A stretch of DNA of 64,000 nt from positions 62,001 to 126,000 of the forward strand of contig NZ_RWIS01000011.1 in assembly GCF_003944705.1 (NCBI RefSeq). The letters run 5' to 3'. Positions 54,941-63,161 of this stretch are shown here, in pieces. The notes below the pieces were generated by a model that had not been told where the DNA came from, ran no database searches, and saw nothing but the letters and a program-made list of their open reading frames with translations. How positions within the stretch are numbered: position 1 is the first letter of the stretch; the number at the start of each line of letters is the position of its first letter. The translations under genes were made by a program, and so were the position numbers. Origin of the DNA: Hymenobacter metallilatus (GTDB taxonomy: Bacteria > Bacteroidota > Bacteroidia > Cytophagales > Hymenobacteraceae).

Positions 54941-54961
54941 TATTGTATGTATTTTACATAC
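54941..54961 (+). promoter_or_regulatory. Prophage palindrome, copy 3, merging into ATG 54962
   Basis: TATTGTATGTA, TTT, TACATAC; the right arm runs straight into the tape-measure ATG. Thirty-five bases separate it from copy 2, making a divergent control region. Confidence 0.75.
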
Positions 54962-57900
54962 ATGAGCAATGCAATTAATTACTCCGACTTATTTGATGGA
55001 CTAGGCCCGGGTGCTCAGGAGCTCTTGGATTTTAGCAAATCAGTACAGGGGCTCAACCGCAACTACCGGGCGTTTGCCAAAAATTTGGATTCCGATGCGC
55101 AACGTATTGCAGCCGGAATGGCGGCTATTCTAACGTCAACCCAAGGGCTTCAGACGCAAACTCAACAAGTCAATATTACCAATAAGCAAAGCCGGGCGGG
55201 GTTGGATGAGATGAATGCTGCTCTGACTAGATTGGCTCAGGAGCAGGAGCGATACAAAGCTGCGTTAGCTGGCTTGCAAACGGTACGCCGCAACGCCAAA
55301 GAAGGCACCGACGAACTGACCAGGAGTTTACGTGAGCAGCAGGTCGCCCTAAAGGCCGCGTTTGCAGCCAAGGACGTAGAAGGAGCGCGCCTAGCAGCTC
55401 AACGCATCTTGGAGCTTAAAACCGAAACTCAAGAGCTAAGCCGGGCCCTACGTGGTACCAGTAGCGTATTCACCGCTACGCAGGGCAGTTATCGGGCATT
55501 AGAAGCCGAGGCACGTCGGTTGGACGAGCAACTCAAATCCTTAGAGGGTGGCATAGAGGGCAACAGCGAAGAAGCGCAACAGTTGAAAAAACGGTTGGGC
55601 GAAATCAATAAAGCACTCATTGATTTTGGGCAAGGTGTCAACAATGGCCGAGCCAACGTAGGCCGGTATGCCGAGAGCCTACGCGAGAGTATTTCCGCCT
55701 TAATGCAGCAGCAGCGCAGCCTGGAAGCGGATAGCCAAGCGTTGCGCACGCAGGCGCGGGCAACAGGGCTTTCCGTTGAGCAACAGGAAAAGCTGCAGCA
55801 GGAATTGCGCAACACCGATACAGAGTTAGAGAAGGTCAACGGCGAGTTGCGCAGCTACGGCGTGGGCGTGCAGCAGAGTCAGCAGCATACCAGCGGCTTT
55901 GCCACCACCACGCAGAAAGCAGAGGCGGGGCTGTTGGGTTTCCTGGGTTCTACTGTATCCGCCTATGCCGGCTTGCAGGCCCTGAGCCAGGCGGTGGGCG
56001 CGGCCTATGATGACTACCTTGCGTTTGAAGCAGCGCAGAGCAGTCTGGCTGCCATTACCGGCGCGACGGGCAAGGACTTGGAGTTCTTTGCCGATGCCGC
56101 CCTGCGCATTGGCCCGGCAATGGGCAAGTCGGGCGCTGACACACTCAAAGCCTTTGAGTTGATTGGTAGCGCCCAGCCGGACCTGCTTAAGAGCAAAGAG
56201 GGGTTGGTGGCCGTGACCGAACAGGCGCTGCTCTTGGCGTCTGCTTCCGGTGAGGCGTTGCCGGATGCAGCTGATTCCCTCACCTCTGTGATGAACCAGT
56301 TCGGGGCCACGGCCCAGCAGGCCGGCCGCTACGTCAACACGTTGGCTGCAGGGGCCAAGGAGGGCGCAGCGACGATTGCCCAAACGGCTGCGAGTCTCAA
56401 ATACGCCGGGGTGAATGCGGCCTCAGCAAACCTGAGTATTGAGCAGACCGTGGCCTTGGTACAAACGCTCGCTGAACGCAGCATCAAGGGCGAGCAGGCG
56501 GGTGTGAACCTGCGCAACGTACTGGCCAAGCTCGCGAGTGGGGCGCGGGAGACCAACCCCGAAGTCGTCGGCTTGGAAAAGGCGTTGGACACGCTGGGCA
56601 AGCGCAACCTGAGCACGGCCCAGTACACCAAGCTGTTTGGGCTGGAAAACGCCAACGCGGCCAAGATATTGGTTGAGGGGCGCGAGAAGGTGCGTAGCCT
56701 TACCACGGCCCTGACCGGCACGCAGACGGCCACCGAGCAGGCCAGCAAACAGATGGATAACGCAGCGGCAGCGGGTACTCGCCTGAAAACGGTGCTGCTC
56801 AGTGCGGGTTCTTCGTTCCTGCGTGGCTTTTCGCCCCTGTTCAAGGATGCGGCCAACGGGCTGGCTGACTTCGTAGCGCGGCTGACGGGGCTGAAAAAGA
56901 CGGTGGAAGAGCAGGTGCAGGTATCGAGTCGGTTAATTCAGGCCAACCAGCAGCAGGCCGCCTCTGCCCAGCAGCTGTTGACTCGCTATGAGGAGCTAAC
57001 GGCGAACGGCGTGAAGCCCACCACCGCCGAGAAAAAGGAGTTGGATAGCATTACACTGAAGCTAAAGGATACGCTTGGGGAAAGCGTTGTTGCTATTTCG
57101 AAAGAGACAGGGGCACTTCAGTTGAATAAAGAGGCCGTGCGCGAAGCCATTAAGCAGCGGCTCCTACTTGCGAATCAGGAGGCCAGCAGTTTGGTGCTCA
57201 AAGCAGAAGCGGTGAAAAACGACCGAATTGCCAAGGAAAAGGAGTTGACCAGAACGTTGAAAATTCAACTGCAAACCCGGCAGCAGCAGTTGGAAGCGGC
57301 AGGTATCAAGTATGCCCAGCGAGAAGCGCAGGGCCTGTTAGGCAGTAGTAAAAAGGTATTCACGCGCATATCTGATGGTAAAGCGCCTGTGTTCAATCCG
57401 AGAAGCAAGATCTCGGTAGCTGAGAACACAGCTATTACAAATTATACTTTCACCCAAAACGACCTAACCGCCTCCACCCGCCGCCTCAGCGAAGCCCAAG
57501 CCGAGTACAACCGCTACATGGCCGAGTTAAAGCGGCTTGGTTTTGACGCGGCCTTTATCCAGAAAACTCTCGCTGGGGCCACCGACGCCACCGCCAAGGC
57601 CACAAAGGACAACACCCAAGCCGCCGAAGAAAATGCGGCCGTACTAGACCGCAACGCCAAAGCCCAAGCAGAAGCCCGCAAAGCCCGTTTACAAGAGCAG
57701 GTGCAGCAGCAGGAACGCTTGATTGCTCAGGCTAAAAAAGCCCAGGAAGAAGCTGGGCGACTGTTTGAGGCTAAAAACCTGAACGGGGAAGCCTACACAT
57801 CCCAGATCCGGGGTCTGCAGGATCAAATCGTCTCCGCTGAGCGCAAAGCGTCGGGCCTCCGCATCCGCATCATTGGCGAAGAGGCCACCGCTAAAAACGC

Positions 57901-59077
57901 GGAAATCAGTAACGAGCTGACCGGGATTAAAAACAAGCGCAACGTCTCCAATGCGGAGGTGCTGGATGCCGAGAAAGCCGCCTCGGCAAAACGGCTGGTA
58001 GTGGTGCGGGAAACGCGCATAGCCGTGCAGAAAGAGCTAGACAGCTTGCAGGAGCGCGTAACGGTGCCTGTGCTGGAGTTCAAGGTCAACGGCATTAACC
58101 CCGATGACTTAGCCAAGGTAGAGCGCGAACTAGACCTGAGCAGCGAGCGGGCCCTGAAACGCATGCAGGATGATGTGGACGAGCGCAAACGCTTATACGA
58201 CCAGGACGCGGCCAATAAACAGGCGGCAGAAGAGCGGAAGCGGCAAATCGAGCAAGCCAGTATCAATTTGGCGTTCCAAGGCTTAGAGGCCTATGCACAG
58301 ATACAGGCCGGACGCAATGCAACTATCCTAGATAATTTGGAGCAACAGAAACAGGCGGAACTGGCAATAGCCGGGGAAAATGCGGAGTTGCGAGCACAGA
58401 TTGAAACGCAGTTTGATGCACGAATCCGGGCTGCCAAGCGGAAGGATGCCCAGGATAAGCGGCAAGCCGCGCTATTTGAAATTGGGCTTTCTACCGCCGT
58501 GGCCGTGGCGAAGTCGTTTGCGGAAAGTCCGGCCACCTTTGGCCTACCCTTTAGTGCGTTTGCCTTGGCGGCTGGTGCATTGCAGGTGGCTACCGTATTG
58601 GCTCAGCCGTTGCCGCAGTACTTCGTAGGCCGCGACGGTGGCCCGGCTGAATGGGCCTGGGTAGGTGAAAAGGGTCCGGAATTGGTGACCATGCCCAGCG
58701 GCCAAGCTCAGCTGTTCAGTCAGCCCACCGTAACGTATCTACCGGCAGGGGCCGACGTACACACGGCCGACAAAACTCGGCAGTTGCTGGCCTCTGTACC
58801 CCGACTACGGGAGCCCGCGGCTGTAGCCCAGCAGTATTCTCAGCAATACGCCCGCATGCTGATAGGAGGTGCCCAACAGATAGCGCAAGCGCAACCACTG
58901 CAACAGGATACGGCCGGGGAATTGCGGGATGCCCTAGCCCTGCAAACCGAGCAACTCATCCGCGCCCTGCACGAACGACCAGAGCAGCGGCTCACGGATC
59001 GGGGCTGGGAGCTGTTTACCAAGCGGGGAGAAAACACCACGCGGTACATTAATAAGCTGTATCGACGGAATGGGTAG
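54962..59077 (+). CDS. Phage tail tape measure protein (TP901 type)
   Basis: 1371 aa from ATG 54962. A long coiled-coil N-terminus (about 1-340) precedes the TP901 core (about 350-620: FEAAQSSLAAITGATGKDLE, DTLKAFELIGSAQPDLL, VTEQALLLASASGE). More coiled coil follows, and a C-terminal domain has GPAEWAWVGEKGPELVTMPS, typical of tape measure proteins. It sets tail length and is ejected with the DNA. At about 0.15 nm per residue it predicts a tail near 200 nm. An earlier in-frame ATG at 54947 lies inside the palindrome. No terminator is seen at its end. Confidence 0.92.
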   Translation: MSNAINYSDLFDGLGPGAQELLDFSKSVQGLNRNYRAFAKNLDSDAQRIAAGMAAILTSTQGLQTQTQQVNITNKQSRAGLDEMNAALTRLAQEQERYKAALAGLQTVRRNAKEGTDELTRSLREQQVALKAAFAAKDVEGARLAAQRILELKTETQELSRALRGTSSVFTATQGSYRALEAEARRLDEQLKSLEGGIEGNSEEAQQLKKRLGEINKALIDFGQGVNNGRANVGRYAESLRESISALMQQQRSLEADSQALRTQARATGLSVEQQEKLQQELRNTDTELEKVNGELRSYGVGVQQSQQHTSGFATTTQKAEAGLLGFLGSTVSAYAGLQALSQAVGAAYDDYLAFEAAQSSLAAITGATGKDLEFFADAALRIGPAMGKSGADTLKAFELIGSAQPDLLKSKEGLVAVTEQALLLASASGEALPDAADSLTSVMNQFGATAQQAGRYVNTLAAGAKEGAATIAQTAASLKYAGVNAASANLSIEQTVALVQTLAERSIKGEQAGVNLRNVLAKLASGARETNPEVVGLEKALDTLGKRNLSTAQYTKLFGLENANAAKILVEGREKVRSLTTALTGTQTATEQASKQMDNAAAAGTRLKTVLLSAGSSFLRGFSPLFKDAANGLADFVARLTGLKKTVEEQVQVSSRLIQANQQQAASAQQLLTRYEELTANGVKPTTAEKKELDSITLKLKDTLGESVVAISKETGALQLNKEAVREAIKQRLLLANQEASSLVLKAEAVKNDRIAKEKELTRTLKIQLQTRQQQLEAAGIKYAQREAQGLLGSSKKVFTRISDGKAPVFNPRSKISVAENTAITNYTFTQNDLTASTRRLSEAQAEYNRYMAELKRLGFDAAFIQKTLAGATDATAKATKDNTQAAEENAAVLDRNAKAQAEARKARLQEQVQQQERLIAQAKKAQEEAGRLFEAKNLNGEAYTSQIRGLQDQIVSAERKASGLRIRIIGEEATAKNAEISNELTGIKNKRNVSNAEVLDAEKAASAKRLVVVRETRIAVQKELDSLQERVTVPVLEFKVNGINPDDLAKVERELDLSSERALKRMQDDVDERKRLYDQDAANKQAAEERKRQIEQASINLAFQGLEAYAQIQAGRNATILDNLEQQKQAELAIAGENAELRAQIETQFDARIRAAKRKDAQDKRQAALFEIGLSTAVAVAKSFAESPATFGLPFSAFALAAGALQVATVLAQPLPQYFVGRDGGPAEWAWVGEKGPELVTMPSGQAQLFSQPTVTYLPAGADVHTADKTRQLLASVPRLREPAAVAQQYSQQYARMLIGGAQQIAQAQPLQQDTAGELRDALALQTEQLIRALHERPEQRLTDRGWELFTKRGENTTRYINKLYRRNG

Positions 59078-59090
59078 CAGGAGAACTAAT

Positions 59091-59381
59091 TTATAGGGCT
59101 ACAACCGTGTCACTGCCTGATATGAAAAACACTTCCTTCGTCGACTCGACAATAAACTCGATAGAGTCACGCTTATCGGCAGGGCCTTCGGCTCTACCTC
59201 CGGTGAAAGTATGCACGACAGAGTACCCTCCTTTTATCGGCTTTGCCCTACTCGCTAGCGGTGTGTAGGATGGCGCCCGTAGCAGCCGAGCAGCTGCCTG
59301 TTCGGCTGCTGTTACTGCCTGCTTTTCAGGAGAAGGAGCACAACTGCTAAATAAGAAAAGAATTAGTACAGTGTATTTCAT
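59091..59381 (-). CDS. Prophage-encoded small lipoprotein
   Basis: 96 aa from ATG 59381. Signal MKYTVLILFLFSSCAPSPEK with lipobox FSSC (Cys14), then an Ala-rich helix and a C-terminal beta segment (GYSVVHTFTGG, IEFIVESTKEVFFISGSDTV). No family is recognised. Lipoproteins encoded among tail genes often block superinfection, which is speculation here. It ends 13 bases from the convergent tape measure stop. Confidence 0.6.
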   Translation of the reverse strand: MKYTVLILFLFSSCAPSPEKQAVTAAEQAAARLLRAPSYTPLASRAKPIKGGYSVVHTFTGGRAEGPADKRDSIEFIVESTKEVFFISGSDTVVAL

Positions 59382-59395
59382 CGCCCACAAACTAC

Positions 59396-59431
59396 AAAAA
59401 AGCCCCGACCTGTTGGCCGGGGCTTTTTTAC
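59396..59431 (-). terminator. Terminator after the 258-aa prophage gene
   Basis: AAAAAGCCCCG pairs with CGGGGCTTTTT, and inner CC/GG extend the stem. A T run follows on the minus strand. It overlaps the stop at 59428 and lies just upstream of the lipoprotein start. Confidence 0.8.
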
Positions 59432-60204
59432 TTCCTGTTCTCTCGCTTAATCTGTTCAGTAACATGTTCTACCCGTGAGTGAAACTGAAATAGTGTAAGC
59501 TTTTCCGGCTCAGGTGTACCATTCTGTGCTAACACGGCGCAAAGCTGTCCAAAAGCCCGGCGTTGCAATACTAGGGTGTTCTGTGGGTCTCCAGTCTCAA
59601 ATATATCTGGCTCCATCATATCCAGTAGTGCATTGTCCATGTCTTCGATGGTTTGTAACGCAGCCTGATCTGAGCCTAAAATAAGGTCGCAGAGAGCCAA
59701 GGCGCGCCGCTTCAAATGCGAGGCACGCAGCAACTCATCTGCATCGTCAGCAAAGCGAGCAGGAAAATGCACGGCTAATTCCTCTCTGAACGCATTTCGC
59801 GCAGCCTTCAACGCCTCCATAGTATGTGCATCTGTCAGGCCAAGTGTATCCAAGTGGCTTAGCAATGCGTGTAAGCCATCTTCTGTAATATCCATGGCAG
59901 GTTCACCATCTACGCTGGCCACTAGCACGGCGAAAGCCAAGCGCGTAGGCGAATAGTGTGTCTCGGCGAAATGACGGGCATAGTGAGCATTGCTGAGTGC
60001 CAGGAACTGCTGCTGCTCTTTACCCGGCCGACTGCCAAAGTAAGCTGCTAACTGCTCGTGGCGTTGGGCGTCAGCTTCCGTTGCGCCCACACCTGCTTGC
60101 AAAGCAGCATAACACTGATATTCCAAGTGCCGAGCGGCGGGTAGTTCCAGAATAGATTGGTAATACTGCAGTTGGTGGTTATTACCAAGGGAGAGGGTAC
60201 GCAT
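59428..60204 (-). CDS. Prophage protein of unknown function
   Basis: 258 aa, acidic and mostly alpha-helical (MRTLSLGNNHQLQYYQSILE at the start; ALLDMMEPDIFETGD in the middle). No family is recognised. Place next to the tape measure gene could suggest a tail assembly chaperone, but the strand is opposite and no slippery sequence is seen. It begins directly after the GNAT stop codon, so they share a transcript. Confidence 0.6.
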   Translation of the reverse strand: MRTLSLGNNHQLQYYQSILELPAARHLEYQCYAALQAGVGATEADAQRHEQLAAYFGSRPGKEQQQFLALSNAHYARHFAETHYSPTRLAFAVLVASVDGEPAMDITEDGLHALLSHLDTLGLTDAHTMEALKAARNAFREELAVHFPARFADDADELLRASHLKRRALALCDLILGSDQAALQTIEDMDNALLDMMEPDIFETGDPQNTLVLQRRAFGQLCAVLAQNGTPEPEKLTLFQFHSRVEHVTEQIKRENRK

Positions 60205-60558
60205 TTAGAGAGGTTTGATGTACTGTTGATAGTTTTCGTGGCCATCCAGAAAGCGCACAAAGCCCAGTCGCTGGTAAAGAGTGCGGGCTTTCTCGTTTTC
60301 GTGGTGCACCGTGAGGCCCACGGTTTCAAAGCGCAGGGCCCGGCATACGGCGAAAGCCCGGCCCAGCAGTAGGGAGCCCAGCCCTCGGCCCTGGTAAGCT
60401 TCCTGCACGTACACCGCCCGTATCCACCCGGCCGAATCTTCTACATCCAGACACAGCTGCGCGACGCATGGGCCGCCGGCGTAGCGGGCCTGGATATAGA
60501 CGGTATTGGGCTTGTCTACATCGATTTTCGACCAGAAAAGGGATAGGGTAGGCTTCAG
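60205..60558 (-). CDS. GNAT acetyltransferase with probable CTG start
   Basis: About 117 aa. The acetyl-CoA loop is QGRGLGSLLL, preceded by the beta4 strand GWIRAVYVQEAYQ and followed by ETVGLTVHHENEKARTLYQR and LGFVRF, which is a GNAT core. No in-frame ATG exists upstream of this core. A CTG at 60558 sits directly against palindrome copy 4, at the same place as the ATG against copy 2, so it is taken as the start. The product is shorter than usual at the N-terminus. The alternative is a decayed start. Confidence 0.6.
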   Translation of the reverse strand: MKPTLSLFWSKIDVDKPNTVYIQARYAGGPCVAQLCLDVEDSAGWIRAVYVQEAYQGRGLGSLLLGRAFAVCRALRFETVGLTVHHENEKARTLYQRLGFVRFLDGHENYQQYIKPL

Positions 60559-60583
60559 TATTGTATGTATTTTAAATACAATA
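60559..60583 (-). promoter_or_regulatory. Prophage palindrome, copy 4, abutting CTG 60558
   Basis: Same 25-bp sequence with one change (C to A in the right arm). It abuts the presumed CTG start of the GNAT gene with no gap. Confidence 0.65.
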
Positions 60584-60623
60584 TGGGTAAAAAAAAGGCG
60601 CTACAGCAACTTAGTAGGAAGTA

Positions 60624-60797
60624 TCAAGGGGTAGACTTTTGAATACCCAGACGGCGAGCCTCGTCATGCATCAACAGCTTCATAAGAGTGGCCACTTTAG
60701 TGCCTCTGGCTTTAGCAACAGCTTCAAACAGTTCTTTTTCATCAGGCTCTACCTGAATGCCTATCTGTGGCTTCCTTGATTTGTCATCTTGTTTCAT
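60624..60797 (-). CDS. Small ribbon-helix-helix (RHH) DNA-binding protein
   Basis: 57 aa: MKQDDKSRKPQIGIQVEPDE and onward. QIGIQVEPDEKELFEAVAKA reads as an RHH beta-strand plus helix A, and KVATLMKLLMHDEARRLGI as helix B. Proteins of this size and fold (Arc, CopG, MetJ-like) bind short palindromes as tetramers. It is divergent from the 61001 gene across a region with two TACTAGTA boxes, its likely operator. RHH is inferred from pattern, not a family hit. Confidence 0.65.
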   Translation of the reverse strand: MKQDDKSRKPQIGIQVEPDEKELFEAVAKARGTKVATLMKLLMHDEARRLGIQKSTP

Positions 60798-60835
60798 GGG
60801 CGTGTAGCTCGTCAGGATGTAATGTAAATGTAGTG

Positions 60836-60843
60836 CAAACTTA
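60836..60843 (-). promoter_or_regulatory. -7 box for the RHH gene
   Basis: TAAGTTTG on the minus strand matches TAnnTTTG exactly. It is 38 bases upstream of the RHH start. No TTG -33 element is seen at the right spacing. Confidence 0.4.
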
Positions 60844-60845
60844 AT

Positions 60846-60902
60846 AATATACTAGTAATTCATATTGATAATACTTGTTTACAAATAATTTACTAGTATA
60901 TT
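60846..60902. promoter_or_regulatory. Paired operators in a divergent switch
   Basis: AATATACTAGTAA (60846-60858) and its exact inverse TTACTAGTATATT (60890-60902), each holding the self-palindrome TACTAGTA. The right copy overlaps the -7 box of the rightward promoter. This suits a repressor that binds both sites, perhaps with looping. Confidence 0.65.
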
Positions 60903-60904
60903 TG
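60875..60904 (+). promoter_or_regulatory. Rightward prophage promoter
   Basis: TTG at 60875-60877, exactly 19 bases, then TATATTTG at 60897-60904: a full match to TTG-N19-TAnnTTTG. It drives the 61001 gene with a leader of about 90 bases. Confidence 0.7.
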
Positions 60905-60920
60905 AAGTAAATAAGAAAGA

Positions 60921-60975
60921 GGCCAGTCCCGGCAAGGACTGACCTCCGATTTTCCAAACAGCCCCGGCAAGGGCT
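60921..60975 (+). other. Two leader stem-loops with the same CGGCAA loop
   Basis: Stem-loop 1 is GGCCAGTCC-CGGCAA-GGACTGACC (one mismatch), 60921-60944. Stem-loop 2 is AGCCC-CGGCAA-GGGCT, 60960-60975. Both lie in the leader of the 61001 gene. Confidence 0.55.
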
Positions 60976-61000
60976 ATTCATCAAAACACACCCTAAAGTT

Positions 61001-61294
61001 ATGGAAACTACCGTAACGACCGGCGGAAGCCAGGTTTATGATCCTGCCTTCTGGGCCAACCTGCACGCGCTGCGTCAGAACCTCATTGCCAGTGCCAATT
61101 CGCGCTATTTTACGCAAGAGGAAAAGAGTACAGTCCGATTTAATGCAGAATCGTGTACCAATCAATCCCAACTTCGCAAGTGGATTGATCAGTTGGAAAC
61201 GATGGAGTCACAACGTCGGAAAATATTCGTGCCGATGTGGTTCGAAGATAACAGTACCGTGTTTTTGCTTAAGAAAGTGTCCTCTGCTGATTGA
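61001..61294 (+). CDS. Small prophage protein, unknown function
   Basis: 97 aa, METTVTTGGSQVYDPAFWAN at the start, mixed charge, no membrane segment or recognised family. It is the first gene right of the divergent switch and so is likely an early gene. The leader carries two stem-loops. Confidence 0.6.
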   Translation: METTVTTGGSQVYDPAFWANLHALRQNLIASANSRYFTQEEKSTVRFNAESCTNQSQLRKWIDQLETMESQRRKIFVPMWFEDNSTVFLLKKVSSAD

Positions 61295-61358
61295 CCATGA
61301 GCAAGTGCCAAGAAAAATGGCAATGCACTTTCCAACAGGTTGCGCTGTCCTTTTTAAG

Positions 61359-61391
61359 GAAGCCACTATCAAGGGTCTTGATAGTGGCTTC
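61359..61391. other. Perfect 15-bp hairpin
   Basis: GAAGCCACTATCAAG and its exact complement around GGT. There is no T run after it on either strand at the right distance, so it is a weak terminator or a leader structure before the KilA-N gene. Confidence 0.5.
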
Positions 61392-61439
61392 AATGCTGCA
61401 CCACTTTGTTTGTCAACAAGCATAAACCCACCCAATGCC

Positions 61440-62198
61440 ATGCGTGAACTGGTAGTAAAAAATTACAACGGCTTTCCGATTGAGTTCGAAATGATCAATG
61501 GCCAGCTGATGGCCAACGCCACAGCTATGTGCGCTATCTTCGGAAAACGGCCTGCTCACTGGCTCGACTTAGAAGGCACGAAGCGATATATCAAGGCATT
61601 AGACGCAAGGTCGGGAATCCCGACACCGACCAATGAGTCGGTGTCGGGATTCCCGACACCGACCTCAAAGTCTGAATTTCGCACTTTGGTTGAGGTGCGA
61701 AACGGCGGCACTAATTATGGCACCTGGATACATGAGCGGCTGATCTTGAAACTGGCCCAGTGGTTGAATGTGGACTTTGAAATTCAATGCGACGAATGGG
61801 TGGCTGAGTTGTTGCGCACTGGGCAGGTCGAACTAATGCCAGCACAACCTACTGTGCCCGCTGTGCAGTCCCAGGCTGAGTTAATTCTGATGCTAGCCCA
61901 GCAGAACGTCGAGACGGAACGACGGATGGTAGCGCTGGAAGAGAAGGTGCAAGAAGTAGTAGCCAAGGTTACCACCACCAACGTGGACTATTATACGGTA
62001 GCTGGGTACGCCTCTCTTCACCGTCTACGCATGACCCCTGACCAAGCCAATACATATGGCCGGCAAGCAGCTGCCCTTAGTCGGGCCCACGGCTACGCGG
62101 TAACAAAGGTGCATGATAGTCGCTATGGGCATGTGAATAACTACCACCAAGACATTCTTGCGCAGGTAATGCGAGTACAACGTCAATTAGCTGCTTGA
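61440..62198 (+). CDS. KilA-N domain phage protein
   Basis: 252 aa from ATG 61440. The KilA-N domain covers about 1-135: FPIEFEMINGQLMANATAMC, HWLDLEGTKRYIKAL, TWIHERLILKLAQWLNVDFE. A coiled segment (ETERRMVALEEKVQEVVAKV) and a C-terminal domain with DYYTVAGYASLHRLRMTPDQ follow; that arrangement is common in phage antirepressors and Bro/Rha-like proteins. It probably binds DNA and controls phage genes. The middle carries an 18-bp inverted repeat within the coding sequence. Confidence 0.85.
   Translation: MRELVVKNYNGFPIEFEMINGQLMANATAMCAIFGKRPAHWLDLEGTKRYIKALDARSGIPTPTNESVSGFPTPTSKSEFRTLVEVRNGGTNYGTWIHERLILKLAQWLNVDFEIQCDEWVAELLRTGQVELMPAQPTVPAVQSQAELILMLAQQNVETERRMVALEEKVQEVVAKVTTTNVDYYTVAGYASLHRLRMTPDQANTYGRQAAALSRAHGYAVTKVHDSRYGHVNNYHQDILAQVMRVQRQLAA
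61613..61654. repeat. 18-bp inverted repeat inside the KilA-N gene
   Basis: Arms 61613-61630 and 61637-61654 are exact complements around a 6-base loop. The unit GGGATTCCCGACACCGACC then recurs directly at 61646. It encodes an SGIPTPT and SGFPTPT repeat, in frame, interrupting the domain. Confidence 0.85.
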
Positions 62199-62203
62199 GT
62201 AGT

Positions 62204-63148
62204 ATGCCTGCCAAACTCACAACCGCACAGTTTATTGAAAAGGCCCGTGCAGTGCATGGGCCTTTGTATGACTACTCGCAAGTTGTGTATCATGACAGTA
62301 AGAGTAAGGTTGCTATTACCTGCCTGGCACACGGGGTATTTTATCAGAGCCCGAATTGCCATCTGTCTGGACAAAATTGCCCAAGCTGTAGTATCAATAC
62401 CTATAAAATAAATAATACTGTATGTGCCACAAGTTTTATCGAAAGGGCCATTAAAGTGCACGGTAATATTTATGATTACAAAAATACAATATACATAGAT
62501 GCGACTACTTTAGTAGAAATAAGATGTGCTGTTCATGGATTATTCAAACAAAAACCGGCTAAGCATTTACGGGGTCATGGTTGCGGAAAATGCGGCAATA
62601 GTAGATTGACTTCATTATCAGCGAAAAACACAGGGTCATTCATCGAACATGCTAGGAAGCGACATGGCGATTTTTATGACTACAGCCAAGTTCAATACGT
62701 TAACGCGCGTACTAAAATAGTGATAGTTTGCCCAAATCATGGACCTTTTGAGCAGCTTCCAGGCCACCATACAGCTAAGGCAGGATGCCCAATGTGTATG
62801 CGAGATGTTCGCAGATGTGTCAAAAATAGCTGGATGGCTAAACAGCGAGGCAGGCAAGCTATATTTTACATTGTTGAGTTGGAAGGTGAAGGCGAAAAGT
62901 TTTATAAGACGGGTATCACATATAATATAAAAAAGAGATTTGAGTCAGGAGAAAAGTCCTACAAGGTGTCTGTAATGTTTAAATATGCGTCATTAGATTC
63001 CGGCCTTATTTATGATTTAGAAGATGAGGTTTTAAATAAATTCAAGCATTTACGCTATCGTCCTGCAAAACTATTTTCTGGTCATACAGAGTGCTTTTTT
63101 GATGTGTCGCCAATCATCATGCTTTTGAATGGCCGGTTCAACAGCTAG
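62204..63148 (+). CDS. GIY-YIG-like endonuclease with three zinc-ribbon repeats
   Basis: 314 aa from ATG 62204. Three repeats of about 65-70 residues, each FIEKARAVHGPLYDYSQVVY-like then a CxxHG and a CPSC-like pair, match the DUF723 zinc-ribbon module of phage nucleases. The C-terminal part (about 215-310: IFYIVELEGEGEKFYKTGIT, then YNIKKRF) looks like a T5orf172/MUG113 GIY-YIG-type domain, though the classic GIY and YIG triplets are replaced. The gene is clearly more AT-rich than its neighbours, a sign of recent transfer. Likely a homing-type endonuclease. Confidence 0.72.
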   Translation: MPAKLTTAQFIEKARAVHGPLYDYSQVVYHDSKSKVAITCLAHGVFYQSPNCHLSGQNCPSCSINTYKINNTVCATSFIERAIKVHGNIYDYKNTIYIDATTLVEIRCAVHGLFKQKPAKHLRGHGCGKCGNSRLTSLSAKNTGSFIEHARKRHGDFYDYSQVQYVNARTKIVIVCPNHGPFEQLPGHHTAKAGCPMCMRDVRRCVKNSWMAKQRGRQAIFYIVELEGEGEKFYKTGITYNIKKRFESGEKSYKVSVMFKYASLDSGLIYDLEDEVLNKFKHLRYRPAKLFSGHTECFFDVSPIIMLLNGRFNS

Positions 63149-63161
63149 TACGTATGGTCTT

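Noticed and set aside
59428..60204. Tail assembly chaperone with programmed frameshift
   Set aside because: Opposite strand to the tape measure gene and no slippery heptamer with an overlapping frame.
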